A stretch of DNA of 64,000 bases from Taurinivorans muris (GTDB taxonomy: Bacteria; Desulfobacterota; Desulfovibrionia; Desulfovibrionales; Desulfovibrionaceae): positions 1,364,001-1,428,000 of the forward strand of contig NZ_CP065938.1 of NCBI RefSeq assembly GCF_025232395.1, given 5' to 3'. Each line of letters starts with the position of its first letter. Positions within the stretch are counted from its first letter, which is position 1. This document shows, piece after piece, positions 26,030-34,732 of this stretch. A program made the translations under genes and the position numbers. The notes under the pieces are model-generated. The model was given only the letters and a program-made list of their open reading frames with translations. It had not been told where the DNA came from and searched no databases.

Positions 26030-26985
26030 TGGCAAATTCCCTTCTTGTCACAGCACAAGCCGGCGGGCAAAAACTTTTTAATTTTTTAAAGCGCAGCCTG
26101 CATGCGGAAAATAATGAAATCCACCGCTGGATACGCACGGGGCAGGTGCGTATCAACAAAAAACGGGCGAAAGCTTTTGATATTGTCCATGAAAACGATG
26201 AAATCCGTATTCCGCCCTTTGCGCCGAACCGTGCAGACACACTTCCCAAAAAGACGGTAAAGGAATTTCCCTTTCCCGTTATCTATGAAAACGAGCATGT
26301 TCTCATTATCGACAAACCTCAGGGAATTGCCTGCCAAGGAGGCACAGGACAGAAAGAAAATATCGCGGACATATTGAAAGAATATTACAGCGCTGCAAAC
26401 TTTGTTCCCGCCCCCGCCCACAGGCTCGACAAAGAAACACAAGGCATTCTTCTTATCGGTAAGACCTATCAAAGTTTGCGCTTTCTCACGGAATGCATGA
26501 AAAGTGATGAAAACAGCCTGCGGCAGGCAGTCCGACATGAAGCCAAAAAAATATACCGGGCATGGGTTTACGGGGATATTGCCGATTTCGCGCGAAACAC
26601 CCCTTTTCTTTGCCACTATCTGTACCATAACGAGGAAAAACAAAAAGAAGAAGTGTTTTTCGTCCGCCATGCGGCAAATAGGAAGGAAACAGAGGATATC
26701 ATCAGCAAATACGGTACAAAGCCAATGCAAAAAGCCCAAATAGCCCTTGCAAGCCTCAAATGCCTTGAGGTGAAAAATGGCAAAAGTCTTGTTGAAATAG
26801 GTATATACACGGGACGCAAACATCAAATACGCGTTCAGCTCGCCTCTTCCGGCTTTCCCCTTGTCGGCGATACGAAATACGCCCCGAAAAAACTCCTGCG
26901 AAAGAAGGACGAGTTCTTCTTGCAGGCCTGCAAAATCACTTTGCCCCCTAACGATTTCACCGAACAATGCGTTTTCGGGATTTGA
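26029..26985 (+). CDS. RluC/RluD-type 23S rRNA pseudouridine synthase
   Basis: 318 residues. An S4 RNA-binding domain (FNFLKRSLHAENNEIHRWIRTGQVRINKKRAKAFDIVHENDEIRI) precedes the catalytic domain with the family motif HRLDKETQGILLIGK, containing the catalytic Asp. The later IYTGRKHQIRVQLASSGFPLVGD block is typical of RluA-family enzymes. The start is taken at the TAATG overlap with the exchanger gene; a longer frame from 25555 runs through the exchanger and is a shadow. RluC rather than RluD is suggested by overall pattern but not certain. Confidence 0.9.
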   Translation: MANSLLVTAQAGGQKLFNFLKRSLHAENNEIHRWIRTGQVRINKKRAKAFDIVHENDEIRIPPFAPNRADTLPKKTVKEFPFPVIYENEHVLIIDKPQGIACQGGTGQKENIADILKEYYSAANFVPAPAHRLDKETQGILLIGKTYQSLRFLTECMKSDENSLRQAVRHEAKKIYRAWVYGDIADFARNTPFLCHYLYHNEEKQKEEVFFVRHAANRKETEDIISKYGTKPMQKAQIALASLKCLEVKNGKSLVEIGIYTGRKHQIRVQLASSGFPLVGDTKYAPKKLLRKKDEFFLQACKITLPPNDFTEQCVFGI

Positions 26986-27320
26986 TTTTTCATTTCATAA
27001 CGGCAAAGGCTTTTATTGTTTGCTTTGCTCTAAAAAGAATAAGCGGATCTACCGCATAAGCAAATTTTCTTTCCATGGAGAAAATAATTTTTCCATACCC
27101 ACATTGCTTGCATTATTAATAGGTAAATGTAAGAAAAATCCCCGGTGCTTTCAGCAACACCGCTTTAGTTACAAAACCGGCAGGTTGTCTATTTTCCATA
27201 TAAAAGCCCATGCATAAAAACATACAAAAAAAATTTTGCCAAGCCCCTTTGCAGCAATAATCTTGCCAGCGGCAAACGCAAGCCCCAGCGCCTTTCAGTG
27301 AAGAAAAACAAAATCGCTTT
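26986..27320. other. Non-coding gap between convergent genes
   Basis: 335 bases between the RluC-like gene (plus) and the sigma-54 activator (minus). It has weak imperfect hairpins (for example GGTG..CACC near 27143-27160) but no convincing T-tailed terminator or gene. Confidence 0.5.
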
Positions 27321-30245
27321 TCATTGCACTGCCGTATTTTTCAACCTTATTCCATATTGTTCCAAGCGGTTATAAAAAGTCGATTTTTTCATTTTCAATA
27401 TTTCCAGCGCACCGCCGTTTCCGTAAATTTTTCCGTTTGTTTTTTCAAGCACATGGGCGATATACTGTTTTTCCAACTCTTCCAGCGATACCAATTTATC
27501 CCCGGCAAAAGGACTTACGCTTTTTTTCGGCAAACCAGGCGCAGCATCACAATCAATGTCCCTTTCCGTCCCTTCCTTATGAAATTCAATCTCTCCAAGC
27601 ACAACATACTTTTCAAGCACGCTGCACAATTCCCTAATATTTCCTTTCCAGTCGTATTCATAGAGTTTTTGATAATCGGTTTTGTTTATCCGCCCGATTT
27701 CCTTATTGTATTTCGTGCAATACCATGAATGGATATGCTGTACGAGCAACGGAAAATCTTTTTTCCGTTCGCGCAGAGGCGGAATCAATATGGTCACCAT
27801 GGAAATGCGGTAATATAAATCTTCCCTGAAATTACCCCGCGTGACTTCTTTCCATAAATCTTTATTGGTCGCCACAATTAAGCGGAAGTCAGAAAAAATA
27901 GGCTCATTGCCCCCGACACGGTTAAACTTCTTATTCTGCAGGACCCGCAATAGCTTTATCTGCATTTGCATCGGAACATCGGCAATTTCGTCCAAAAACA
28001 AGGTTCCGTTGTGCGCCAGCTCAAAAACGCCTTTTTTTTGCTGCAAGGCACCGGTAAAAGAGCCTTTTTCATGCCCGAAAAGTTCGCTTTCAAACAATTC
28101 CAAAGGAATTGACGCCAAATGCACGCAAATGAAAGGCATGTCCGCACGGCTGTTCTTATGAATGTATACAGCCAGCTGTTCCTTGCCGACGCCCGTTTCT
28201 CCGGTTATGAGAATGGAAATATCAGTATATGCGATATTGCGCACTCTTTCCAAAACCAAAACCATGTCATCGCCCCAAAAGGGTTCCAATTCCGTTTTGT
28301 ATTTGAACACCGAATGATAGGAGCTGGCAATGGAATTTTGCTGAAATCTGCTGACATTGCTCCGTATGTAACAATATAAAAACCATGAGAACGCTTTTTT
28401 CTCAATATCATTAAAACTCAAAAAAATGCCGTCTTTCAAATCATTTTCCAAATAAAGCACATAGGTTGAGCATTTGTTTTTTGAAAAACAAAAAATTCCG
28501 ATACAATCGGAAACCAAATAATATTCCGGACTTGACGTTTTGCTCGTCAAATATTCCATCACCTTGTTTTTGATAACGCTCAGCGAGAATTTCTCAATCT
28601 CAATGCTGCTGATATTTATTGTTCCCAAACAAAGTTCCTTTTGTTCATCCACCTCAAAAAAGGCTACGCGCTGCGCCCCCAATTCCTTTTGCAAAATAAG
28701 CAAAAAATGCTGGATATTAAAATAATTCTGCGCATTGTTCTTGCTTGCCAGCAACATATTGAGGCAATTGTACGTCGAATAAAAAGGGGCGTTGTCGGCT
28801 GAAGACGCGTAACTGTTTTTTTTCAATTGCCAATATTCAATTTTTTCCCGCACAGGAATTTTTTCATTATCGGAAAGGCAGGATAACAATGCAAAGCCGA
28901 TTTGTTCAATCAACCGAATGCAGCCGGTTTGGCAAATCTGTTCAAACGCCTTTTCCAAATTATTTTTTTTCTCTTTTTCCTCCTTTGCCAAAAGAGCGAG
29001 CCAATAATACGCAATTCCGCGGGTAACGCACGAAATATCCGCAAGGTAATAGTCTATTAAATTTTTAACATTGTAATTGCCCAAATCAAAACCTTTGGCT
29101 ATCTGCAAATCATACATCATTTCCATCACTCTCGGGTCCGTCATGGGAGCGATGAATTTTCCGTCGACAAAGGAACGCTCGGAATCTTCATTCAAAATCT
29201 GCACGGCTTTCTTGTAATCTTCCTGCAAATACCAGTAATAGGCTTTTGCACGGCGGATAAAACTCGCAGGAACATTCGCAAAAACATTTTTTACCAGTTT
29301 TTCGGTTTCCTGGATACATTGCCTTGCAATAACGAAATTACGCTTATGCAAAACCAAAAAAGCCAAATGGCTCAGCCAGCGGATGGCGACATGATTTCTT
29401 TCCTTATACTTGGCTGCAATCCTAAACGACTGGATAATGCCATAGGAAAAACTGAAATCAGACAGCGTCATGGCGCCAAGGCTGACTTTCAGGCAAAAAT
29501 ATTCATTCAAATAAACATACGAATGGGGCGAAAGCAAAACGTATTGCTCGTAAATATCTATCAGAATATTCATTTTTCCCCGATAATAATTCAATAATCC
29601 TTTGAGCAAGAGCAGAAACGACAATTCTTCCTGAGTTTCGGCCTCAATGCCGTTTAATTTCAATAAATAGGAATCGACGGCGGCAATATTTCTGAAATCA
29701 AAATTTTCAATCAAATGCAATAAAATTTCCAGAAACAATATATATGATTTTCTGATTTGCCCGCAGTGGCTCAATAAGATTTTCGCAAACCTTATTAAAC
29801 AGGCATGCTGCGTTATCCTGAAATATAAAATTATTCCGAAAATCCTATAAAGCATGTCCAAAATTTTTAATTTTTCACCGATATTGCAAACGGATAAGAC
29901 TATTCCAAACGCGTACAGCCTTTCCATGATTTCCTGCAAAAGCGAGTAACCGATATCCTGAAACGAACTGACGGCATTTTCAACCCGCACCAATAACTTT
30001 TCTATTTCCTCCAGTTCTTTCGCCATTATTTCATGAATCGACAAAATCAATACGTCAAATTCCGAATACTCCCTTTGCACAGGGCTGTTGAATTGCTTTA
30101 AAAACAATTCCGGAGTGCGGGCGTTGATCAATTCCATGTATTTTTCAATCAATACTTCCGCGTCCCTTGTTTCGTTCCGCGAAAATTCCGAGCAATTTTT
30201 AAAAAGCTCCACAATGCTCTCATTTATTTTTTTCAATTCCGCCAT
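27321..30245 (-). CDS. Sigma-54-dependent transcriptional activator with large N-terminal sensor
   Basis: 974-residue bacterial enhancer-binding protein. The start at 30245 (MAELKKINES) has GGAG 5 bases upstream; a 22-residue extension would run through the operator repeats. Residues 1 to about 500 are helical and repeat-like (TPR/MalT-like by eye, not certain). Residues about 510-640 look like a GAF domain. The AAA+ domain (about 650-880) has Walker A GETGVGKE (about 682-689), the sigma-54 contact loop as GSFTGA (Ser for Ala in GAFTGA), Walker B LFLDEIADVP and the arginine region. The C-terminus is a Fis-type helix-turn-helix (EELEKQYIAHVLEKTNGKIYG.. STFYNRLEQYGI). There is no receiver domain, so the signal is probably a ligand. 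Divergent from the transporter-amidohydrolase operon, which has a matching -24/-12 promoter, so it is almost surely its activator. Confidence 0.92.
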   Translation of the reverse strand: MAELKKINESIVELFKNCSEFSRNETRDAEVLIEKYMELINARTPELFLKQFNSPVQREYSEFDVLILSIHEIMAKELEEIEKLLVRVENAVSSFQDIGYSLLQEIMERLYAFGIVLSVCNIGEKLKILDMLYRIFGIILYFRITQHACLIRFAKILLSHCGQIRKSYILFLEILLHLIENFDFRNIAAVDSYLLKLNGIEAETQEELSFLLLLKGLLNYYRGKMNILIDIYEQYVLLSPHSYVYLNEYFCLKVSLGAMTLSDFSFSYGIIQSFRIAAKYKERNHVAIRWLSHLAFLVLHKRNFVIARQCIQETEKLVKNVFANVPASFIRRAKAYYWYLQEDYKKAVQILNEDSERSFVDGKFIAPMTDPRVMEMMYDLQIAKGFDLGNYNVKNLIDYYLADISCVTRGIAYYWLALLAKEEKEKKNNLEKAFEQICQTGCIRLIEQIGFALLSCLSDNEKIPVREKIEYWQLKKNSYASSADNAPFYSTYNCLNMLLASKNNAQNYFNIQHFLLILQKELGAQRVAFFEVDEQKELCLGTINISSIEIEKFSLSVIKNKVMEYLTSKTSSPEYYLVSDCIGIFCFSKNKCSTYVLYLENDLKDGIFLSFNDIEKKAFSWFLYCYIRSNVSRFQQNSIASSYHSVFKYKTELEPFWGDDMVLVLERVRNIAYTDISILITGETGVGKEQLAVYIHKNSRADMPFICVHLASIPLELFESELFGHEKGSFTGALQQKKGVFELAHNGTLFLDEIADVPMQMQIKLLRVLQNKKFNRVGGNEPIFSDFRLIVATNKDLWKEVTRGNFREDLYYRISMVTILIPPLRERKKDFPLLVQHIHSWYCTKYNKEIGRINKTDYQKLYEYDWKGNIRELCSVLEKYVVLGEIEFHKEGTERDIDCDAAPGLPKKSVSPFAGDKLVSLEELEKQYIAHVLEKTNGKIYGNGGALEILKMKKSTFYNRLEQYGIRLKNTAVQ

Positions 30246-30254
30246 ACGCACTCC

Positions 30255-30311
30255 ATATCCAAATATTGGACATATATATCCATTTTTTGGATATATCCAT
30301 ATTCCGGACAT
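30255..30311. promoter_or_regulatory. Three tandem palindromes ATATCC-N7-GGAYAT (activator binding sites)
   Basis: Three 19-bp inverted repeats start at 30255, 30276 and 30293: ATATCC..GGACAT, ATATCC..GGATAT and ATATCC..GGACAT, each with a 7-base spacer. They lie just upstream of the activator start and 65-120 bases upstream of the -24 element of the divergent operon, the right place for an enhancer of a sigma-54 activator and for autoregulation. Confidence 0.8.
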
Positions 30312-30374
30312 ATGTCAACAGCCGCATAAAAATATATTATCAAACAATTTCAATGTATTATATAACAAATAAAA

Positions 30375-30390
30375 TGGCACGCAAATTGCT
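30375..30390 (+). promoter_or_regulatory. Sigma-54 (-24/-12) promoter
   Basis: TGGCACGCAAATTGCT matches the RpoN consensus TGGCACG-N4-TTGCW at every fixed position; GG and GC are separated by exactly 10 bases. The predicted start point is near 30401, about 25 bases before the MFS start codon. Confidence 0.9.
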
Positions 30391-30425
30391 TTTATAAGAA
30401 ATATCCCACACACGCAGGTGACAAC

Positions 30426-31640
30426 ATGTTCTACGGTTGGAAAATAACCCTCCTGGGCTCGGCAGGAAATTTCCTGTTGCAGGGCTCCACCATTTACATC
30501 ATGAACGCTTTTATTGAACCTTTGAACGCGCTCTACGGCTGGACAAGGGCGGACATCAGCACAATCATGTTTTTTGCGGCATTGTTCGGGGCGTTCAGCA
30601 TGCCTGTATTTTCTTCGTTAGCCTTGCGTATTCCTTTACGGCTGATTATGTCCGCCGGCGCGCTGCTCGGCGGGCTCTGCGCAATAGGCATGGGAATAAC
30701 GGATAACTTGTATGTCTTCGGACTGCTGTTTATCTTGACATGGATATCCGGCCAAGCTTTCGGCGGTGTCAGCGCCAATATCTTAATAAACAAATGGTTC
30801 AGCCGGTTCCAGGGCAGGGCTTTCGGCATCTGCAATATCGGCAATTCGCTGGCGGGCGCGGTCCTTCCTTTTCTCTTAATGATTTCGATACAATACACGA
30901 ATGTTAAACTGACATGGATACTATACGGAATAATCATTTTATGTTTCGTGCCCGTTTGCCTTTTCCTCATCGTTGAAAAGCCGTCCGACATGGGACTGCA
31001 TGCGGACAACCTCGCAAACGGAAAAAAAGAAATCAGGAGTGAAGTTTTCATTCCCCTGAAAACGGTTTTGCAATATCCCGAAATATATTACATAGGGTTC
31101 ACGTTCGGTTTCATGCTCATGTCATCCAGCAGTGTTCTCAGTCAGCTGAAACTGCGCTTTACCGATGTCGGCATAGAATCGTTCACCGCCATGGCTTTGA
31201 TGTGTCTTACAGCCTTTTTTTGCGCCATTGCCAAATACCTTTGGGGCTGGCTTTGCGACAAAATCTGCCCTGTCCTCGTGACAAGGATTTTGGTTTTGTT
31301 CCATATCGGCGCGCTGTTTTTATTATTTATCCCCGCAAACCTTGCCGTCATCCTTATTTTTACGGTTTGCTTCGGACTTGCCGCCGGCGGTTCCTGGGCT
31401 GTCATGCCTTCAATAACGGCATATCTGTTCGGCAAAGAACGCTTCATCTGCACATACAGGGCTGTTTCCCCCTTTGTCATTCTGAAAGCGTTGGGATTTC
31501 TCATTGTCGGCTTCAGTTATTCATTTTTCGGGTCATACGATGCCGCCTATCTGATTTTTATCGTCATCCTTTCCTGCTGCTTCCTCTTGACCCTGCTTTT
31601 AAAACCTTTAACAACCCAAAATACGCTTACTGTCGCGTAA
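30426..31640 (+). CDS. MFS transporter
   Basis: 404-residue major facilitator with about 12 transmembrane helices, inner membrane. The N-terminus (YGWKITLLGSAGNFLLQGSTIYIMNAFI) is of the monocarboxylate/oxalate-formate antiporter-like type, and FGGVSANILINKWFSRFQGRAFGICNIGNSLAGAVLPFL is the typical helix 4-5 region. The substrate cannot be read. It is the first gene after the sigma-54 promoter and is followed 20 bases later by tctC, so one operon holds two unrelated uptake systems, or this one exports a product. Confidence 0.9.
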   Translation: MFYGWKITLLGSAGNFLLQGSTIYIMNAFIEPLNALYGWTRADISTIMFFAALFGAFSMPVFSSLALRIPLRLIMSAGALLGGLCAIGMGITDNLYVFGLLFILTWISGQAFGGVSANILINKWFSRFQGRAFGICNIGNSLAGAVLPFLLMISIQYTNVKLTWILYGIIILCFVPVCLFLIVEKPSDMGLHADNLANGKKEIRSEVFIPLKTVLQYPEIYYIGFTFGFMLMSSSSVLSQLKLRFTDVGIESFTAMALMCLTAFFCAIAKYLWGWLCDKICPVLVTRILVLFHIGALFLLFIPANLAVILIFTVCFGLAAGGSWAVMPSITAYLFGKERFICTYRAVSPFVILKALGFLIVGFSYSFFGSYDAAYLIFIVILSCCFLLTLLLKPLTTQNTLTVA

Positions 31641-31660
31641 AAAACAACATCGGAGGATTT

Positions 31661-32659
31661 ATGAAAAAACTTCTGGCAAGCGCCCTTTGCGGCTTGGCGA
31701 TCCTGTGTTCCGTTTCAGCAAACGAAGCAAAAGCCGCCTATCCCTATGACAGACCGATCAATATCGTCGTTCCTTTCGGTCCCGGCGGAAGCATGGACAT
31801 TGCGGCAAGAATCTTAGGCGATTACTTTTTGCAAAAACACAAAATAAATGTGAATGTCATCAACAAACCCGGAGGCTCCCAAGCTATCGGCATGAACGAC
31901 GTCCTGCGCGCAAGGCCTGACGGATACACCATCGCATTCCCGACATTCAGCGTCATTTCAACCACCCCTAAGATTTCCAACGTCGGTTATGACATCAACA
32001 GCATAAAACCTATCTGCCAAGTGACCACACTGCCGGCTACCATGGCTGTGCATAAGGATTCCGGCATCAAAACCTTAGCGGATTTCATGGAAAAGGCGAA
32101 AACAGATCCGCAAAATACGGTATTCGCCACAACTGCGGCTATTTCATATCAACGTTTGCTTTTTACAAAAATATTAAACCGTTTTCATAAAGATTTAAAA
32201 ATACGGCACATAGCATACAACAGCAACCATGAAGTAAGCACCGCCCTGCTTGGAAAACACATCACAGCGGGCATTGGCATTCCCGCCAATATCGCCCCTT
32301 ACGCGGAATCAGGAGATTTTACCGTAATCGCCATTGCCGGAACGGAACGCAATCCTGAATTTCCCGATACACCGACTTTTGAAGAAATTTATCGGGACCA
32401 AATGACTCCTGAAGACAAAAATTGGATCAGCGTTTCATCTTGGGGCGGATTTTTGGCTTCAAACAAAGTTTCCGATGACAAGATCGCAATCTTGGCGGAT
32501 TTAGTGAAAGAAGCCTTGGAAGACCCCGAAGTTATCGAAAAATTCAAAAAAGTTAAAATCGATATTGTCTACCTCGACCAAAAACAATTCAAAGAAGAAA
32601 TCATCAATGGCGTCAATTTGGTCGACAGCATTTTACAAGGTAAAAAAAGCTTAGACTAG
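31661..32659 (+). CDS. tctC: Tripartite tricarboxylate transporter substrate-binding protein (TctC)
   Basis: 332-residue periplasmic binding protein of the TTT family. The ATG at 31661 follows GGAGGA by 5 bases; a frame from 31202 overlaps the MFS gene and is a shadow. Signal peptide to about residue 26 (AKA-AYPYD). Conserved opening YPYDRPINIVVPFGPGGSMDIAARILGDYF and later VNVINKPGGSQAIGMNDVLRARPDGYTIAF are the family ligand-site loops. It feeds TctAB, encoded next. TTT proteins carry citrate, tricarballylate, aromatic acids and similar carboxylates; the ligand here is unknown. Confidence 0.95.
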   Translation: MKKLLASALCGLAILCSVSANEAKAAYPYDRPINIVVPFGPGGSMDIAARILGDYFLQKHKINVNVINKPGGSQAIGMNDVLRARPDGYTIAFPTFSVISTTPKISNVGYDINSIKPICQVTTLPATMAVHKDSGIKTLADFMEKAKTDPQNTVFATTAAISYQRLLFTKILNRFHKDLKIRHIAYNSNHEVSTALLGKHITAGIGIPANIAPYAESGDFTVIAIAGTERNPEFPDTPTFEEIYRDQMTPEDKNWISVSSWGGFLASNKVSDDKIAILADLVKEALEDPEVIEKFKKVKIDIVYLDQKQFKEEIINGVNLVDSILQGKKSLD

Positions 32660-32735
32660 CAGTGTGCGGATAAGGAAAGAAAACGCCCTTTCCTTATCCT
32701 TTTTCCTCAATTTCATTATTCATATTGGAAAGACT

Positions 32736-33212
32736 ATGAACAACAAAACCGATTTTTCAATAGGCATGGGAATCCTTTTGCTATGCGCCGTCATGTTTCA
32801 GCAAATCATGCTGTTGCCTCCCCCGGAGGGTTCGGAACCATTTTCCGCACGCTCGTTCCCTTTAGGAATAACCATTTTTCTTTCCATTCTTTCAATATTA
32901 TTGATATGCTCCTCCTTTAAAAAACAAGCCGCCGCTTCCGCATGGCCGGAATCCGCCATTTTGGCAAAAATCGGATTAATGGCCCTTGCCATTTTCCTCT
33001 ACGTTATGGCTTTCATGTTCATAGGCGAGTTTTCCATTCAGCATGCATGGCCCGTAGGTGTTGTTTTTATTGCGTCGACAATAGTATTCCTCTTTGCCGC
33101 GCAGCTTGTCACAGGATATAGGAACATTGCCAAAATATCTTTGATTTCGGTAACCGCGAGCGTATTATTTTACTTCATCTTCGTTCACTTTTTCAAAGTG
33201 CCGCTACCATAA
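32736..33212 (+). CDS. tctB: Tripartite tricarboxylate transporter small membrane subunit (TctB)
   Basis: 158 residues with four hydrophobic helices (FSIGMGILLLCAVMFQQIM; FPLGITIFLSILSILLIC; IGLMALAIFLYVMAFMFIGE; ISLISVTASVLFYFIFVHFF). Size, topology and position between tctC and tctA identify TctB; sequence motifs in this subunit are weak. The start at 32736 follows GGAAAG; a longer frame from 32664 is not supported. Confidence 0.88.
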   Translation: MNNKTDFSIGMGILLLCAVMFQQIMLLPPPEGSEPFSARSFPLGITIFLSILSILLICSSFKKQAAASAWPESAILAKIGLMALAIFLYVMAFMFIGEFSIQHAWPVGVVFIASTIVFLFAAQLVTGYRNIAKISLISVTASVLFYFIFVHFFKVPLP

Positions 33213-33226
33213 GGGAGGATACCGCC

Positions 33227-34732
33227 ATGTTTGACATGTTTATCAATGCCTTCAATTCCGCAACGACACTTGAAGCTCTTATCGCAAACTTCATCGGTGT
33301 TGCGTTGGGTATCGTTTTCGGCGCATTGCCGGGGCTGACAGCCGTCATGGGTGTTGCGCTCTTGATTCCGCTGACGTTCGGCTTTCCGCCTGTCACTGCA
33401 TTTTCAGCCCTTTTGGGAATGTACTGCGGAGCTATTTATGCAGGAAGCATCACGGCGATTTTGGTCAGCACGCCGGGAACCGCCGCCGCTGCCGCAACCA
33501 TGCTCGAAGGTCCGAAGCTCACGGAAAAAGGAGAATCCCTAAAAGCGCTTGAAATGACGACATGGGCTTCTTTCATCGGAGGTATCTTCTCTTGCTTCGT
33601 CCTTACGACCATTGCTCCGCAGTTGGCTGTTTTCGCGCTGGATTTCAGCGCTCCAGAATATTTCGCACTGGGACTTTTCGGATTGACCATTGTCGCTTCC
33701 CTTTCAGAGGGGGCTTTGCTGAAAGGCTGCATATCCGCTGCTCTCGGTCTTCTTATCGCAATGATAGGCATGGACCCTCTTTCCGGGGATATGCGGATGA
33801 CTTTCGGCAGTATCAATTTAATGAGCGGAGTCGCCTTGGTTCCCGCCCTTGTGGGGCTTTACGCCCTTTCCCAAGTTCTTGTGACCCTTGAATCGATTCT
33901 AAAAGGAACAACGCTCAATGCCGCAACAATTTCCCGCAAAGGTGTCACATTTTCCGAATTTTGGCTCTGCAAAAAAGCATTGCTGCTGGGTTCGGTCATC
34001 GGAACGTTCGTAGGTATCATTCCCGCCACCGGTTCGGGCACAGCGTCCTTTGCCGCATACAGTGAAACCAAAAGACATTCCAAACACCCTGAAAAATTCG
34101 GAAACGGCTCCATAGAAGGTCTTGCCGCAACAGAATCCGCCAATAACGCCGTAACCGGCGGAGCGTTGATTCCCCTTCTCACCTTGGGGGTTCCCGGTGA
34201 TGTCGTAACGGCTATCATATTAGGGGCATTGATGATTCAGGGCTTGACCCCCGGACCGCTTCTTTTCCACGAACAGGGAACCCTTGTTTACAGCATTTTC
34301 ACCGCACTGTTTCTTTCCAACCTTTTCATGCTCGTATGCGGTTTGTTTTCCGTAAGGATTTTTGCAAAAATCGTGCGGATTCCCGGCGGAATTTTAATGC
34401 CGATAGTGAGCACTCTTTGCGTTGTCGGGGCGTATGCTCTCAATAACAACAATTTTGATTTGATTTCCCTCATCTTTTTCGGCGGGCTCGGATACGTCCT
34501 TACAAAAGCGTCCATACCGTTGGCCCCGCTTCTTTTGGCAATGATCCTCTCAGGAATCATCGAAATAAATTTTAGAAGGACGATAGGCTTGTTCAATAAT
34601 GATTATACGGTGTTTTTCACCCGCCCGATCAGCGCTTTCTTCGTTATTGTCAGCATATTGATTGTAGCGAGGATTCTTTTCAAGGAATTGAAGAAATACC
34701 GTAACACCGTGCATGGGCAGGAGTCCTTATGA
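33227..34732 (+). CDS. tctA: Tripartite tricarboxylate transporter large membrane subunit (TctA)
   Basis: 501 residues with about 12 transmembrane segments. Signature glycine-rich stretch VALGIVFGALPGLTAVMGVALLIPLTFGFPPVTAFSALLGMYCGAIYAGSITAILVSTPGTAAAAATMLEG is typical of TctA, as is the mirrored GTFVGIIPATGSGTASFAAYSETKRHSKHPEKFGNG in the second half. GGGAGG precedes the ATG. The stop overlaps the amidohydrolase start by 4 bases (ATGA), so translation of transporter and enzyme is coupled. Confidence 0.96.
   Translation: MFDMFINAFNSATTLEALIANFIGVALGIVFGALPGLTAVMGVALLIPLTFGFPPVTAFSALLGMYCGAIYAGSITAILVSTPGTAAAAATMLEGPKLTEKGESLKALEMTTWASFIGGIFSCFVLTTIAPQLAVFALDFSAPEYFALGLFGLTIVASLSEGALLKGCISAALGLLIAMIGMDPLSGDMRMTFGSINLMSGVALVPALVGLYALSQVLVTLESILKGTTLNAATISRKGVTFSEFWLCKKALLLGSVIGTFVGIIPATGSGTASFAAYSETKRHSKHPEKFGNGSIEGLAATESANNAVTGGALIPLLTLGVPGDVVTAIILGALMIQGLTPGPLLFHEQGTLVYSIFTALFLSNLFMLVCGLFSVRIFAKIVRIPGGILMPIVSTLCVVGAYALNNNNFDLISLIFFGGLGYVLTKASIPLAPLLLAMILSGIIEINFRRTIGLFNNDYTVFFTRPISAFFVIVSILIVARILFKELKKYRNTVHGQESL

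Noticed and set aside
31202-31660. N-terminal extension of tctC
   Set aside because: It overlaps the MFS gene out of frame, while the ATG at 31661 has GGAGGA and a proper signal peptide.
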